DNA of 21,221 nucleotides, from IMG/VR virus record IMGVR_UViG_3300024057_000015, positions 1-21,221 of that record; one strand, 5' to 3'. The translations under genes and the position numbers were made by a program. Origin of the DNA: a virus. Below are positions 9,242 through 15,450 of this stretch, in pieces (position 1 is the first letter of the stretch; each line of letters begins with the position of its first letter). A model generated the notes under the pieces. The model was not told the origin of the DNA and ran no database searches. It saw nothing but the letters and a program-made list of their open reading frames with translations.

Positions 9242-10614
9242 TGCGACGACTCCTGATGGCTCTGCTTCTGCTCGGCGGCCTTCCGGCTCTGGGCCAGCCG
9301 ACCGTCTCCGACGAGGAGATATTCTTCGTCTTCCAGACCGACACGACCGGGGGGACGGGGACCGACTACACCCCGATCCTTGGTCCCCTGGGCAGCCCGA
9401 CCGACGAGGACGACGCCGTCTGCGAGATGACCTCGAGCGGGACGGTCAAGCGCCTGGCGGTGTACCGCACGGGGGGCGCGGGTGGCGGCGCGACGTTCAC
9501 GGTGACCGTCCGGCACGATAGCGGCGCCGGCTTCGCCGATACCTCGATGTTCTGCACCATGTCCGGCTTCGTCGACAACCTCTGCACCTGCCCGGGATCG
9601 GGCGAGGCGTGCGGTAACACCGACGCCGATGACATCACCTTCGCCGCGGGGGACAAGCTCACTATAAAGGGTGTGTGTACCGCCGGGACCTGCGGGGCCA
9701 AGTCGATGCGCGGCAGCCTGGCCCTGCAGATGGACCAGCTCGGGACGCAGATCCTCTGCGGAGGCAACAACGACGGTGACCTGACCATCGACTCGAACGG
9801 CTGGTACAGCTTCGGCGGGCAGGCGAACGTAACGTCGTCCAGCGAGAGCGCGAACCAGATTGTCTTCCCCTTCGGGGGCCGGCTGCGGGACCTCCGCGTC
9901 TTGCTCGAGAGCGATGCCGCCGGCTCTGGCGACACACTCACCTGGACCGTCTACCAGAACGGCGGGGCGACTGATCTGGACTGCTCGATCGTCGGGACGA
10001 AGGAGAGCGACCTGAGCTGCACGAACAGTTCCGACGAGGTCGACCTGGTGCATGGCGACCTCATCGCTATGAAGGCCACGGTCGACGCCGGCACGTTGGA
10101 CGCGACGGCGGGGATTCACGCCTCATTCAGCGCCAACTTCGTCCACTCCAAGCGCGGGCACTTCATCATGCCCTGCTCGACCAGGACGGCGCTGGACACC
10201 GCGGCGACCGACTACTACCTGTTCCCTGGGGGCGACTGTTCGAAGTCCTCCTCGTTCCTGAATAATACGCGGACTGGCGTGACGGGCTTCGGCGGGATGC
10301 AGCACTTCGAGATCACGGGCCTGCTCATGGATCTCAACGTCGCCCCCGGGGCGTCGAAGTCCTGGAACGCCGACCTACAGAAGCGCTTCGGCTTCGGGGC
10401 CCCGGCAGACACCGGGCACAGTCTCACTCTGACCGGCGCCTCGGCGACGTTCGATGAGGACTGGACGCCGGCGGATTACGACATCGACCAGCACTTCAAA
10501 CACAATTTGGCGCTCAAGATCGTGCCGACCTTCACGCCGGCGTCAAGCCGGGCTCGCTGGACGGTCGTCGGACGGGCCATCGACCCGATCCAGAGGAGGG
10601 TATATGGGGACTAG
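9241..10614 (+). CDS. Exported beta-sandwich repeat protein (three modules), fibre or adhesin-like
   Basis: This 457-residue protein starts at ATG 9241, which overlaps the preceding stop as TGATG and has GGAGG at 9232-9236. An upstream in-frame GTG at 9217 is less likely because it lies inside the previous gene and would add residues before a good signal peptide. Residues 1-18 read as two Arg, a Leu-rich core and ALG-Q cleavage. The mature chain shows three related modules of roughly 140 residues (about 18-163, 170-298 and 305-447). Each has a strand pattern near 'G-x-L-x-x-L-x-V', a Thr/Trp-rich strand and a cysteine pair or cluster. This looks like internal triplication of a beta-sandwich. 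Function is unknown; context suggests the tail tip or a surface adhesin. Confidence 0.72.
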   Translation: MRRLLMALLLLGGLPALGQPTVSDEEIFFVFQTDTTGGTGTDYTPILGPLGSPTDEDDAVCEMTSSGTVKRLAVYRTGGAGGGATFTVTVRHDSGAGFADTSMFCTMSGFVDNLCTCPGSGEACGNTDADDITFAAGDKLTIKGVCTAGTCGAKSMRGSLALQMDQLGTQILCGGNNDGDLTIDSNGWYSFGGQANVTSSSESANQIVFPFGGRLRDLRVLLESDAAGSGDTLTWTVYQNGGATDLDCSIVGTKESDLSCTNSSDEVDLVHGDLIAMKATVDAGTLDATAGIHASFSANFVHSKRGHFIMPCSTRTALDTAATDYYLFPGGDCSKSSSFLNNTRTGVTGFGGMQHFEITGLLMDLNVAPGASKSWNADLQKRFGFGAPADTGHSLTLTGASATFDEDWTPADYDIDQHFKHNLALKIVPTFTPASSRARWTVVGRAIDPIQRRVYGD

Positions 10615-11194
10615 GCTCTGCATCCTGCTGGCGATTCTCGCTTCGCTCGCCTGTCCTGGCCACGCGGTGGCTGATCCGTGCATCACGATCGACGCGAGCT
10701 CGTGGACGCAACCGGAGCGGAAGGCGGTCTGCGCCCACGCGCATAACATGCTCTGCGTCCCGCTCGACCAGGCCGGCAACTGTACGGGTCACGCCGCGAT
10801 CTGCGAGAACCACCGGCCGACGTCCTACGACGAGCTGACCGGGGCGCTGGCGATGTGCTTCGAGTACATCACGACGGGCGATCCGATCTCGGTCGACCCC
10901 GACACCCTGCTCACCGCGGCCGGCCTGCTCTCGAGCATCCAGGCCCACGCCGCCGCGATGGCTGCGGCCTCTGCCGAGCTCGCGGCCGAGGAGTCCGAGC
11001 AGGACGAGGAGGTTGACGTCGGAGGGGGCAACAACCCGTTCTGCGGCGCCCGCCGGATGGCTGACGTCAACCAGCACGTCGACGACGTGCTCGACTCGGC
11101 GCTGAACATGGCCCAGCTCCGCACTACGACCACGATACTCCTGAAGCAACTCGCTCGGTGCCTACTCGTGACCCGAAGGCGGGGCGGTCAATGA
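10604..11194 (+). CDS. Cys-rich helical protein with predicted signal peptide, unknown function
   Basis: This 196-residue protein starts at ATG 10604 behind GAGGAGG (about 10592-10598) and overlaps the previous gene by 11 bases. Residues 1-23 form a signal peptide with a Leu/Ile/Ala core ending AVA-D. The mature part has about ten cysteines, several at short intervals in the first 65 residues, then an Ala-rich helical segment, an acidic Glu/Asp patch (about 128-138) and a basic C-terminus. Cysteine abundance plus a signal peptide argues for folding in an oxidising compartment such as the periplasm. No family is recognised. It shares gene order, coupling and signal peptide with its two upstream neighbours and one downstream neighbour, so these four probably act together. 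Confidence 0.65.
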   Translation: MGTRLCILLAILASLACPGHAVADPCITIDASSWTQPERKAVCAHAHNMLCVPLDQAGNCTGHAAICENHRPTSYDELTGALAMCFEYITTGDPISVDPDTLLTAAGLLSSIQAHAAAMAAASAELAAEESEQDEEVDVGGGNNPFCGARRMADVNQHVDDVLDSALNMAQLRTTTTILLKQLARCLLVTRRRGGQ

Positions 11195-11805
11195 GGCGCC
11201 GTCTCGTTCTGCTGCTGGCGCTCGCCGCCAGCCCGGAGGCCCTGGCGGGCACGATATCGGTCGGCTGGTCCGCCGTGGAGGACCCTCGGCTAGTAGAGTA
11301 CCGCGTGTGCTACGGCGTTGGCACGCTGGACGACAGCAGTCCTTGCGACGCCGTGGTGCCGTGCCCTGGGTCGACCTGCGCCCACGTCGTCGATCCCGTG
11401 CCCGACTGTACGGAGATGCACGTCTCGATCAAGTCAGTCGGGGCCAGCGAAACCTCCAGCTGGCCTACAGACGGGGACGGCGTCCCGATCGTCGGGAGGT
11501 GGTGGGCCGTCCCGGTCATCAGCGACGTAACCTGGGACGAGACCGGAATCCATACCATCATCGGGTCCAACTTCAACGTCGGAGCTCGCGTGCGCCTGGA
11601 CGGCGTCTGGGTGGCAGACATCGACACGATCGTGGTCGACTGCCATACCGTCAAGATCCCATCCAGGCCCGCGGTCGAGGTTCTGGTCTGGCAGGCCGAC
11701 GACGTGAACGCCGCAGGTATCGCGCCAGGCTTTCTGTACGTGTCGCCCCTCGTCGCGCCCATCGCCTTTACGATCTCGGGCGGCTTCCCTGGGCCGCCGG
11801 CATGA
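11191..11805 (+). CDS. Exported protein with FN3-like and IPT/TIG-like domains
   Basis: This 204-residue protein starts at ATG 11191 in an ATGA overlap with the preceding stop. Residues 1-20 are a signal peptide (three Arg, Leu-rich core, ALA-G site). Residues about 21-100 follow a fibronectin type III pattern: an early 'ISVGWSAVEDP' strand, then 'LVEYRVCYG', then a closing strand rich in Val and Ser, with extra cysteine pairs. Residues about 110-190 resemble an IPT/TIG fold: 'PVISDVTW', then 'TIIGSNF', then 'ARVRLDGVW'. Both fold types are common in phage fibres and extracellular adhesins, where they serve as spacers or glycan-binding units. A virion decoration or secreted-adhesin role is inferred. 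The end overlaps a micro-ORF start. Confidence 0.7.
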   Translation: MRRRLVLLLALAASPEALAGTISVGWSAVEDPRLVEYRVCYGVGTLDDSSPCDAVVPCPGSTCAHVVDPVPDCTEMHVSIKSVGASETSSWPTDGDGVPIVGRWWAVPVISDVTWDETGIHTIIGSNFNVGARVRLDGVWVADIDTIVVDCHTVKIPSRPAVEVLVWQADDVNAAGIAPGFLYVSPLVAPIAFTISGGFPGPPA

Positions 11806-11894
11806 TGCGCGAGCTCCTGGTCAGCTTCGGGTGCTTCGTCGGCCTGGTTGTCGTCGCCGCGCTGTACGACTGGATCTCCCGGTGGCTGCGGTGA
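11802..11894 (+). CDS. Micro-protein with one membrane helix (30 aa)
   Basis: ATG 11802 lies in an ATGATG cluster overlapping the stop of the preceding gene, and the ORF ends in a GTGA overlap with the endolysin start. The 30-residue product has one hydrophobic stretch of about 18 residues (SFGCFVGLVVVAALY) and an Arg-containing C-terminus. Tight coupling on both sides and its place directly before the endolysin suggest a real gene in lysis, such as a minimal holin or holin regulator. No homology can be claimed at this length. Confidence 0.5.
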   Translation: MMRELLVSFGCFVGLVVVAALYDWISRWLR

Positions 11895-12421
11895 AGGACA
11901 GCCGCGACATGCGCGACCTACACCCCGCGTTCGCCCCGGTGGCCGCGGAGATGCTGCGGAGGTGCAACGCGAAGGGCGTCCCGATCTACGTCTACTGCAC
12001 CTGGCGCAGCCCAGAGCGGCAACTCGAGCTCTGGCAGCAGGGGCGGGACGATACGGGTCGGCGGACCCCCGGCGGGCGTGTTGTGACCAACGCGAAGCCC
12101 GGGGACTCGAAGCATAACACCGTAGTCGCCGGAAAGAAGCCGGCGTCGGAGGCGTTCGACGCTGTGCCCCAGGAGATCCTCGACGAGCGCAGCGGCGTAC
12201 CCCTCCGGTACAAGCTCGACTGGACCCCGTTCTACCGCAAGGAGGACGAGCGGCCCTTCCGCGAGTCGGGCGACCTCGAGCTGCTCGACCCCCGCTGGCG
12301 GGTGATGGTCCAGGTCGCCGAGGCCCTCGAGATCGAGTGGGCCGGACGGTGGACCGGCTCTCTAATCGAGTACGTCCACTGGCAGCGGCCGGGCAAAACG
12401 CTGGGGGACCTTCATGTCTGA
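11891..12421 (+). CDS. M15-family peptidase endolysin (L-Ala-D-Glu / VanY type)
   Basis: The likely start is GTG 11891, coupled as GTGA to the preceding micro-ORF; ATG 11909 in the same frame is an alternative. The 176-residue product shows the M15 zinc-peptidase layout. A substrate strand with YCTWRSPERQLELW is followed by the metal ligand H75 in 'DSKHN', D90 in 'SEAFDAVP' and H163 in 'EYVHWQ'. These match the SxH...AxD...H ligand set of peptidoglycan L-alanyl-D-glutamate or D-Ala-D-Ala peptidases used as phage endolysins. The H to D spacing is 15 residues, longer than the usual seven, through an inserted VVAGKK-type loop. There is no signal peptide, so release depends on a holin. Small membrane-protein genes follow immediately. 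Confidence 0.8.
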   Translation: MKDSRDMRDLHPAFAPVAAEMLRRCNAKGVPIYVYCTWRSPERQLELWQQGRDDTGRRTPGGRVVTNAKPGDSKHNTVVAGKKPASEAFDAVPQEILDERSGVPLRYKLDWTPFYRKEDERPFRESGDLELLDPRWRVMVQVAEALEIEWAGRWTGSLIEYVHWQRPGKTLGDLHV

Positions 12422-12677
12422 TGGGACCATCATCGCGTTGATCGGGGTCGTGGTCGCGACCCTTGCCCTAGTGGGACCGGCGCTGGTCTACCTCGGCCTG
12501 AAGCTCGGGACGTTGACCAACAGTTCAGAGGGGGCGCACAAACGGATCGACAGGTTAGAGTTGATGCTGACAGAGGAGTTTCGACTGCTGCGAGGTTCGA
12601 TCGCTACAATGATTGGCGACGCCTGGAAGAATTGCCCGTTGGCGCATGATGGCCGCGGGCCAACGGAGAAGCCATGA
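12414..12677 (+). CDS. Small membrane protein with coiled coil, lysis-associated
   Basis: This 87-residue protein starts at ATG 12414 and overlaps the endolysin end by eight bases. A membrane helix covers about residues 5-30 (IIALIGVVVATLAL and onward). It is followed by a helical segment with heptad-like spacing (about 40-65) and a short Cys-containing C-terminus. One helix plus a coiled coil right after the endolysin fits a holin accessory or anchoring protein. An inner-membrane spanin is another possibility, although a stronger candidate lies downstream. Function is inferred from context only. Confidence 0.6.
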   Translation: MSDGTIIALIGVVVATLALVGPALVYLGLKLGTLTNSSEGAHKRIDRLELMLTEEFRLLRGSIATMIGDAWKNCPLAHDGRGPTEKP

Positions 12678-12862
12678 GAGACTGGAACAAGCTCGACTAC
12701 ATGCTCGCTATCGGTGGCGGCGCTGCGTCGCTGCTGGTCATCTTCGACCGCCCGCCGCCGACCAACGCCTGGGAGGTTGCCAAGGTGATCGTGCAGGGGA
12801 TCAGCCTGTTTGCCCTGGCGGTCGCCGGCACGAGCGCGACGGGACCGGGGCCCGGGGAATGA
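12674..12862 (+). CDS. Holin-like protein with two membrane helices
   Basis: This 62-residue product starts at ATG 12674 in an ATGA overlap. Two hydrophobic stretches are visible, about residues 9-24 (YMLAIGGGAASLLVIF) and 35-52 (VAKVIVQGISLFALAVAG), separated by a short Pro-rich turn. Size, two helices and position in the lysis cassette fit a class II-type holin. Holins are too diverse for sequence-only proof, so this is a contextual call. Confidence 0.6.
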   Translation: MRDWNKLDYMLAIGGGAASLLVIFDRPPPTNAWEVAKVIVQGISLFALAVAGTSATGPGPGE

Positions 12863-13080
12863 GGCGGCTCGGCTGGGCGCTCGCCCTGGCCTTGCTTGTG
12901 GTGTTCGCCGTATTGCCGGAGCTCTGGTTGCTTGCGGCGGGCGACACCAAGGGCCTGTCCGACCGACAGCGCGTGGTGCTGTACAGGGCCGGCGTCGACC
13001 AGGCCGTGAAGCTCATCGAGGAGCAGCACTACGACTCCGCGCTCAGCGTCCTACGGAAGGTCCGCGAGGACACCCAGTGA
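12859..13080 (+). CDS. Single-anchor small membrane protein, lysis-associated
   Basis: This 73-residue protein starts at ATG 12859 in an ATGA overlap. Two Arg precede a long hydrophobic segment (about residues 4-27), followed by a helical soluble tail with 'SDRQRVVLYRAGVDQ' and a charged C-terminus. The layout suggests an N-terminal anchor with the tail outside the inner membrane. It could be an antiholin, an accessory lysis protein or a signal-anchor holin. No family is recognised. Confidence 0.5.
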   Translation: MRRLGWALALALLVVFAVLPELWLLAAGDTKGLSDRQRVVLYRAGVDQAVKLIEEQHYDSALSVLRKVREDTQ

Positions 13081-13322
13081 ACGAGGAGCTACTGAAGAAG
13101 CTGCTGCTGGTGGTGATCGCAGCGCTGCTCGCCGTCTGTGGCGCGATCGGCAGCCTGGTCGCCTGGCACACCAAGAACGTCCACAGCGAGCTCGTCGGCC
13201 TGCGCGCGGACGTGAAGCAGGCCGAGATGCGCTTCGTGGCGCTGAGCAGGGTCGTCGACGTCGAAGCCGGCATCAACCCCTACGCCGAAATCGTCCCGGC
13301 GGAAACAACGGAGGTCCCATGA
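13077..13322 (+). CDS. Inner-membrane spanin-like protein
   Basis: The start is GTG 13077, coupled as GTGA; the product has 81 residues. A membrane helix at about residues 9-30 (LLVVIAALLAVCGAIG) is followed by a soluble helical part (about 34-60) and a short tail rich in Pro, Glu and Thr. One N-terminal anchor plus a coiled-coil-like periplasmic domain is the layout of i-spanins, which connect to an outer-membrane lipoprotein to fuse the membranes at lysis. The next gene contains a lipobox, which supports a pair. Spanins vary greatly in sequence, so the assignment rests on layout and position. Confidence 0.5.
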   Translation: MNEELLKKLLLVVIAALLAVCGAIGSLVAWHTKNVHSELVGLRADVKQAEMRFVALSRVVDVEAGINPYAEIVPAETTEVP

Positions 13323-13972
13323 GTAACATCGACTTGACGGCGCTGCGAGACGATCTCGAGCGCGAGGGAGCGGATATCCTCGAGGAGCTCGGCGCCTCGA
13401 AGGACCAGGCCCGGGCGGCACTGACCGCCATGCTGGCCGACGCCGAGGCGGCGATCGCCGCCGGTGACCTCGAGCACGCCGACGCCTTACGGGCGGAGAT
13501 CCCGGTCATCCTCGAGCGCGAGCTCGTCGAGATCCGGGGGATGAGCCGCCATCGCGCCCTTGGGATCGGGAGCCGGGTCCTGGGCGCCCTGGTCAGCCTA
13601 CTCACGCGAGCTCGAGCTGCCGGCCCGGTGGTCCTGTTGCTCCTGCTGACCGCGGGCTGCTGGGCGCACCGGGGGACGGTCAGGTCCGACGCCATCGACG
13701 GCATGGTGGCTAACCTGTGCGACGTGGTGGCGACCTGCGTCGAGGAGGGTCTGCGCCCTGCCACGGTCGCCGACTGCGGCGAGGACGGCCTGGTGGGCCG
13801 GTTACAGGTCGACAAGCGGATCACTGGCGAGGAGTTGGCTGCCGGAGTCCTGTCGATCTGCGGGCCCGTAGAGGCGTGTGTCGCCGCCTGGCCGGACCTA
13901 CCGGCCCATCGGGGGCGGTCGTACGTGAGGTGGTGCGACTTGCTGGGGTCGACGGCGGCATCAAGCCTTTAG
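13319..13972 (+). CDS. Lysis-cassette protein with internal hydrophobic segment and lipobox
   Basis: This 217-residue product starts at ATG 13319 in an ATGA overlap. The first ~70 residues are an acidic soluble helical region. A basic stretch then leads into GPVVLLLLLTAGC, where LTAGC is a good lipobox with Cys114. The mature part after Cys114 holds several cysteines. A lipoprotein signal 100 residues inside a protein is odd. An internal start at ATG 13541 (residue 75) would give an Arg-rich n-region followed by the lipobox, which would be an outer-membrane spanin-like lipoprotein. The full-length form could instead be a membrane protein with one internal helix. The choice cannot be made from sequence. 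Confidence 0.55.
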   Translation: MSNIDLTALRDDLEREGADILEELGASKDQARAALTAMLADAEAAIAAGDLEHADALRAEIPVILERELVEIRGMSRHRALGIGSRVLGALVSLLTRARAAGPVVLLLLLTAGCWAHRGTVRSDAIDGMVANLCDVVATCVEEGLRPATVADCGEDGLVGRLQVDKRITGEELAAGVLSICGPVEACVAAWPDLPAHRGRSYVRWCDLLGSTAASSL

Positions 13973-14012
13973 GGGCCGACCGAGAGAGAGGGTCGAAACG
14001 AGTGTCGACGGC

Positions 14013-14192
14013 GTGAACTTTGCGGTCGCAATGCGTACCGACGGACAGGTGATCAATACTACGGTGAGTTCCGACGGCGTGTCCCATCTTGCTTTCCATG
14101 GTCCGCTGCCTTACGTCCGTGGCAGCGCAACGGCGGTCGTTAGCGGTACCTGTGCGTTCCAGTTCGTGGTGGAGGAAGCTGTCCCGGGCTAA
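14013..14192 (+). CDS. Possible small ORF, start uncertain
   Basis: GTG 14013 or ATG 14031 in the same frame opens a short ORF of 59 or 53 residues ending at TAA 14190-14192. The product looks beta-rich, with the motifs 'VINTTVSSDGVSHLAFHGP' and 'GTCAFQFVVEE', and could be the end of a fibre-type domain. The frame is open upstream to about 13929 without an ATG or GTG start, and no good ribosome binding site is visible. It may be a remnant cut off from a longer gene. Otherwise the stretch 13973-14216 holds nothing clear; it is the meeting point of the rightward lysis genes and the leftward operon. Confidence 0.3.
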   Translation: MNFAVAMRTDGQVINTTVSSDGVSHLAFHGPLPYVRGSATAVVSGTCAFQFVVEEAVPG

Positions 14193-14216
14193 CCTCCGGG
14201 GGCGGGAATAGTCGCT

Positions 14217-14411
14217 TCACGACCCCCTCTTGAGATCGCGGCAAACGCGGCCGCAGCGGATTCTCTTGACGCTGACACCGAGCACACTCCGTAGTTTGCG
14301 CTTGCCGGCTCGGCCGGCGGCCAAGGCGTCCTTCTCGTCGAGGTCGTGGACGGTGGTCTTCCAGTCGCGCCCGTTCTTGAACGTGACCTTGTAACTGGCT
14401 TTGAAGATCAT
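14217..14411 (-). CDS. Small basic protein, unknown function
   Basis: This 64-residue leftward protein starts at ATG 14411 with GGAGGAG about nine bases upstream. The longer open frame to 14645 overlaps the next gene and is rejected. The N-terminal half reads as a beta hairpin (KASYKVTFKNGRDWKTTVHD) and the C-terminal half is strongly basic with two Cys (IRCGRVCRD). It is the last gene of the three-gene leftward operon. The basic tail could bind nucleic acid, but no family is recognised. Confidence 0.6.
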   Translation of the reverse strand: MIFKASYKVTFKNGRDWKTTVHDLDEKDALAAGRAGKRKLRSVLGVSVKRIRCGRVCRDLKRGS

Positions 14412-14428
14412 CGGTTCAACTCCTCCAT

Positions 14429-14638
14429 CTACCTTCCGGCGAATTGGTCGAACGTAAACGAAGTTCCAAGCGCGGCGTTCGCAGCGTCTAGGAAAGCCTG
14501 AGATTCCGGGGCCGTCACTTCTCCCCACTCGTCTACCTGTTCCCCGGATGTGTCCAGGGGTCGCGAAAACAGTGCGTCGTGCCAGTGTGCGACGGCGCAT
14601 CCGAAATCGAGTAGGTTTGGTGTAGTGGTTTTCCCCAT
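14429..14638 (-). CDS. Small acidic protein, unknown function
   Basis: This 69-residue leftward protein starts at ATG 14638 in an ATGA overlap with the preceding gene's stop, so it is translationally coupled. It begins MGKTTTPNLLDFG, has a Trp/His pair (AHWHDAL), and is acidic and helical in its C-terminal half. No family is recognised. It is the middle gene of an operon probably controlled by the divergent promoter region to its right. Confidence 0.6.
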   Translation of the reverse strand: MGKTTTPNLLDFGCAVAHWHDALFSRPLDTSGEQVDEWGEVTAPESQAFLDAANAALGTSFTFDQFAGR

Positions 14639-14904
14639 CACGCACCGCCTTTGCTCGGCGTCCAGCCAGCCAAGATGTTCAGTTTCCACGGGCGGGTCAT
14701 CCCGTGGCCGACGCTGCCGTCCAGAACGGGCATCGAGCAATTCCGACAGTGGACGGCGTCTTCGATCCTGTCGAGCTCGGCTTGGTCGTAACCGTAGGGC
14801 TGACGGTCGCCGGAAAGTTCCAGCCGCTCGCCGTCGTAGGGCGATTCGAGATAGCCCAAAAACTCGTTCGTCTGTTGGTCGATGACTTCGATCGTGTAGC
14901 TCAT
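14638..14904 (-). CDS. First gene of leftward operon, unknown function
   Basis: This 88-residue leftward protein starts at ATG 14904 with GGAGG six bases upstream and a sigma70-type promoter just behind it. The N-terminus has a strand-turn-strand pattern (SYTIEVIDQQTNEFLGYLE). A CRNC pair and further charged and aromatic residues follow. The pair alone is not enough to call a zinc site. Expressed opposite to the HTH and recombination operon, it is a candidate early or regulatory product. No family is recognised. Confidence 0.65.
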   Translation of the reverse strand: MSYTIEVIDQQTNEFLGYLESPYDGERLELSGDRQPYGYDQAELDRIEDAVHCRNCSMPVLDGSVGHGMTRPWKLNILAGWTPSKGGA

Positions 14905-14938
14905 TGTGTTCCTCCGTGCGTCTCTGCTTGTGCCCCAG

Positions 14939-14967
14939 ATCGTAGCGCACCCCGTTGGCGCTGTCAA
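14939..14967 (-). promoter_or_regulatory. Leftward sigma70-type promoter
   Basis: On the minus strand a perfect TTGACA (-35, plus-strand 14962-14967) is followed after 17 bases by TACGAT (-10, plus-strand 14939-14944). Transcription would begin near 14932, giving a leader of roughly 28 bases to ATG 14904. The -35 box lies within the left palindrome, so a bound repressor would block it. Confidence 0.75.
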
Positions 14968-14968
14968 C
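14954..14968. promoter_or_regulatory. Operator-like palindrome, left copy
   Basis: GTTGGCGCTGTCAAC fits an imperfect palindrome GTTGRC-N3-GYCAAC and covers the -35 box of the leftward promoter. It matches the reverse complement of the right copy at 13 of 15 positions, with about 34 bases between centres. The likely binder is the small HTH protein encoded next to it; this is inference. Confidence 0.6.
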
Positions 14969-14987
14969 ACCTCAATATCAAGCAGTG

Positions 14988-15002
14988 GTTGACACTGCCA
15001 AC
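14988..15002. promoter_or_regulatory. Operator-like palindrome, right copy
   Basis: GTTGACACTGCCAAC fits GTTGRC-N3-GYCAAC and covers the -35 box of the rightward promoter. Together with the left copy it forms a symmetrical arrangement in which one dimeric repressor could control both directions. Confidence 0.6.
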
Positions 15003-15016
15003 AGGCGCGTTATACT
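14989..15016 (+). promoter_or_regulatory. Rightward sigma70-type promoter
   Basis: A perfect TTGACA at 14989-14994 is followed after 16 bases by TATACT at 15011-15016. Transcription would begin near 15023, and an AAAGGAGGTG ribosome binding site lies at 15025-15034 ahead of ATG 15042, so the leader is very short. It drives the HTH, Sak4-like and exonuclease operon. The -35 box lies within the right palindrome. Confidence 0.8.
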
Positions 15017-15041
15017 CCAGGGTGAAAGGAGGTGTTCCCTA

Positions 15042-15260
15042 ATGGCAACATACGCAACCCGAGCCGAGGTCAAGGCTGTGGCCGCAAGGCTCAAAGAGGC
15101 TGGAAGCTCCCAGCGGGAGTTGGCGCGCGTGTCCGGGATGAACCATTCGACGATCTCGAGGTGGTTCTCCGGTCAACGGTGCGACCGTGTCCGGCGTTGG
15201 AAACTGCAAGTCCTCGATAGCGCACTGCGCCTGATCGAGAACCAGAAGGAGGCATCATGA
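15042..15260 (+). CDS. Small helix-turn-helix transcription regulator
   Basis: This 72-residue protein starts at ATG 15042, behind AAAGGAGGTG. The open frame extends upstream to 14955, but that part overlaps the promoter -10 box, so the later ATG is chosen. Residues about 22-45 form a canonical helix-turn-helix: QRELARVSGMNHSTISRWFS, with a Gly in the turn and Ser-Thr-Ile-Ser-Arg-Trp in the recognition helix. The rest is basic. Size and layout match Cro/C1-like phage regulators with only a DNA-binding domain. The paired palindromes just upstream are its probable targets, making it an autoregulator and a switch for the leftward operon; this link is inferred. Its stop overlaps the next start as ATGA. 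Confidence 0.8.
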   Translation: MATYATRAEVKAVAARLKEAGSSQRELARVSGMNHSTISRWFSGQRCDRVRRWKLQVLDSALRLIENQKEAS

Positions 15261-15430
15261 CCGACGCCGATTTCCGCCAGCTCGTCAAAGAGATGCGCGA
15301 GGCTCAGGACAGGTACTTCAAGTTCAGCCGCAGCGGTAGCCAGCGGCAGTTAGGCGACGCGCTTCGCGAGTCTCTCGCCCTGGAAAGGCGCGTCGACAAG
15401 GAGCTCTCACAGGAGGGTCTGTTCTCTTAA
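15257..15430 (+). CDS. Small conserved-type phage protein, unknown function
   Basis: This 57-residue ORF starts at ATG 15257 in an ATGA overlap with the HTH gene. The protein is helical and charged, with 'DFRQLVKEMREAQDRYFK' near the start and 'LALERRVDKEL' near the end. The pattern resembles a small protein often found beside phage recombination genes, judged from memory of phage genomes. Function is unknown. Tight coupling and good codon use support it as real. Confidence 0.7.
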   Translation: MTDADFRQLVKEMREAQDRYFKFSRSGSQRQLGDALRESLALERRVDKELSQEGLFS

Positions 15431-15450
15431 CCCATTCCCGAGGAGAAACC

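Noticed and set aside
14955-15041. Upstream extension of the HTH gene to ATG 14955.
   Set aside because: It would run through the -35 and -10 boxes of the rightward promoter, while ATG 15042 has an ideal ribosome binding site.
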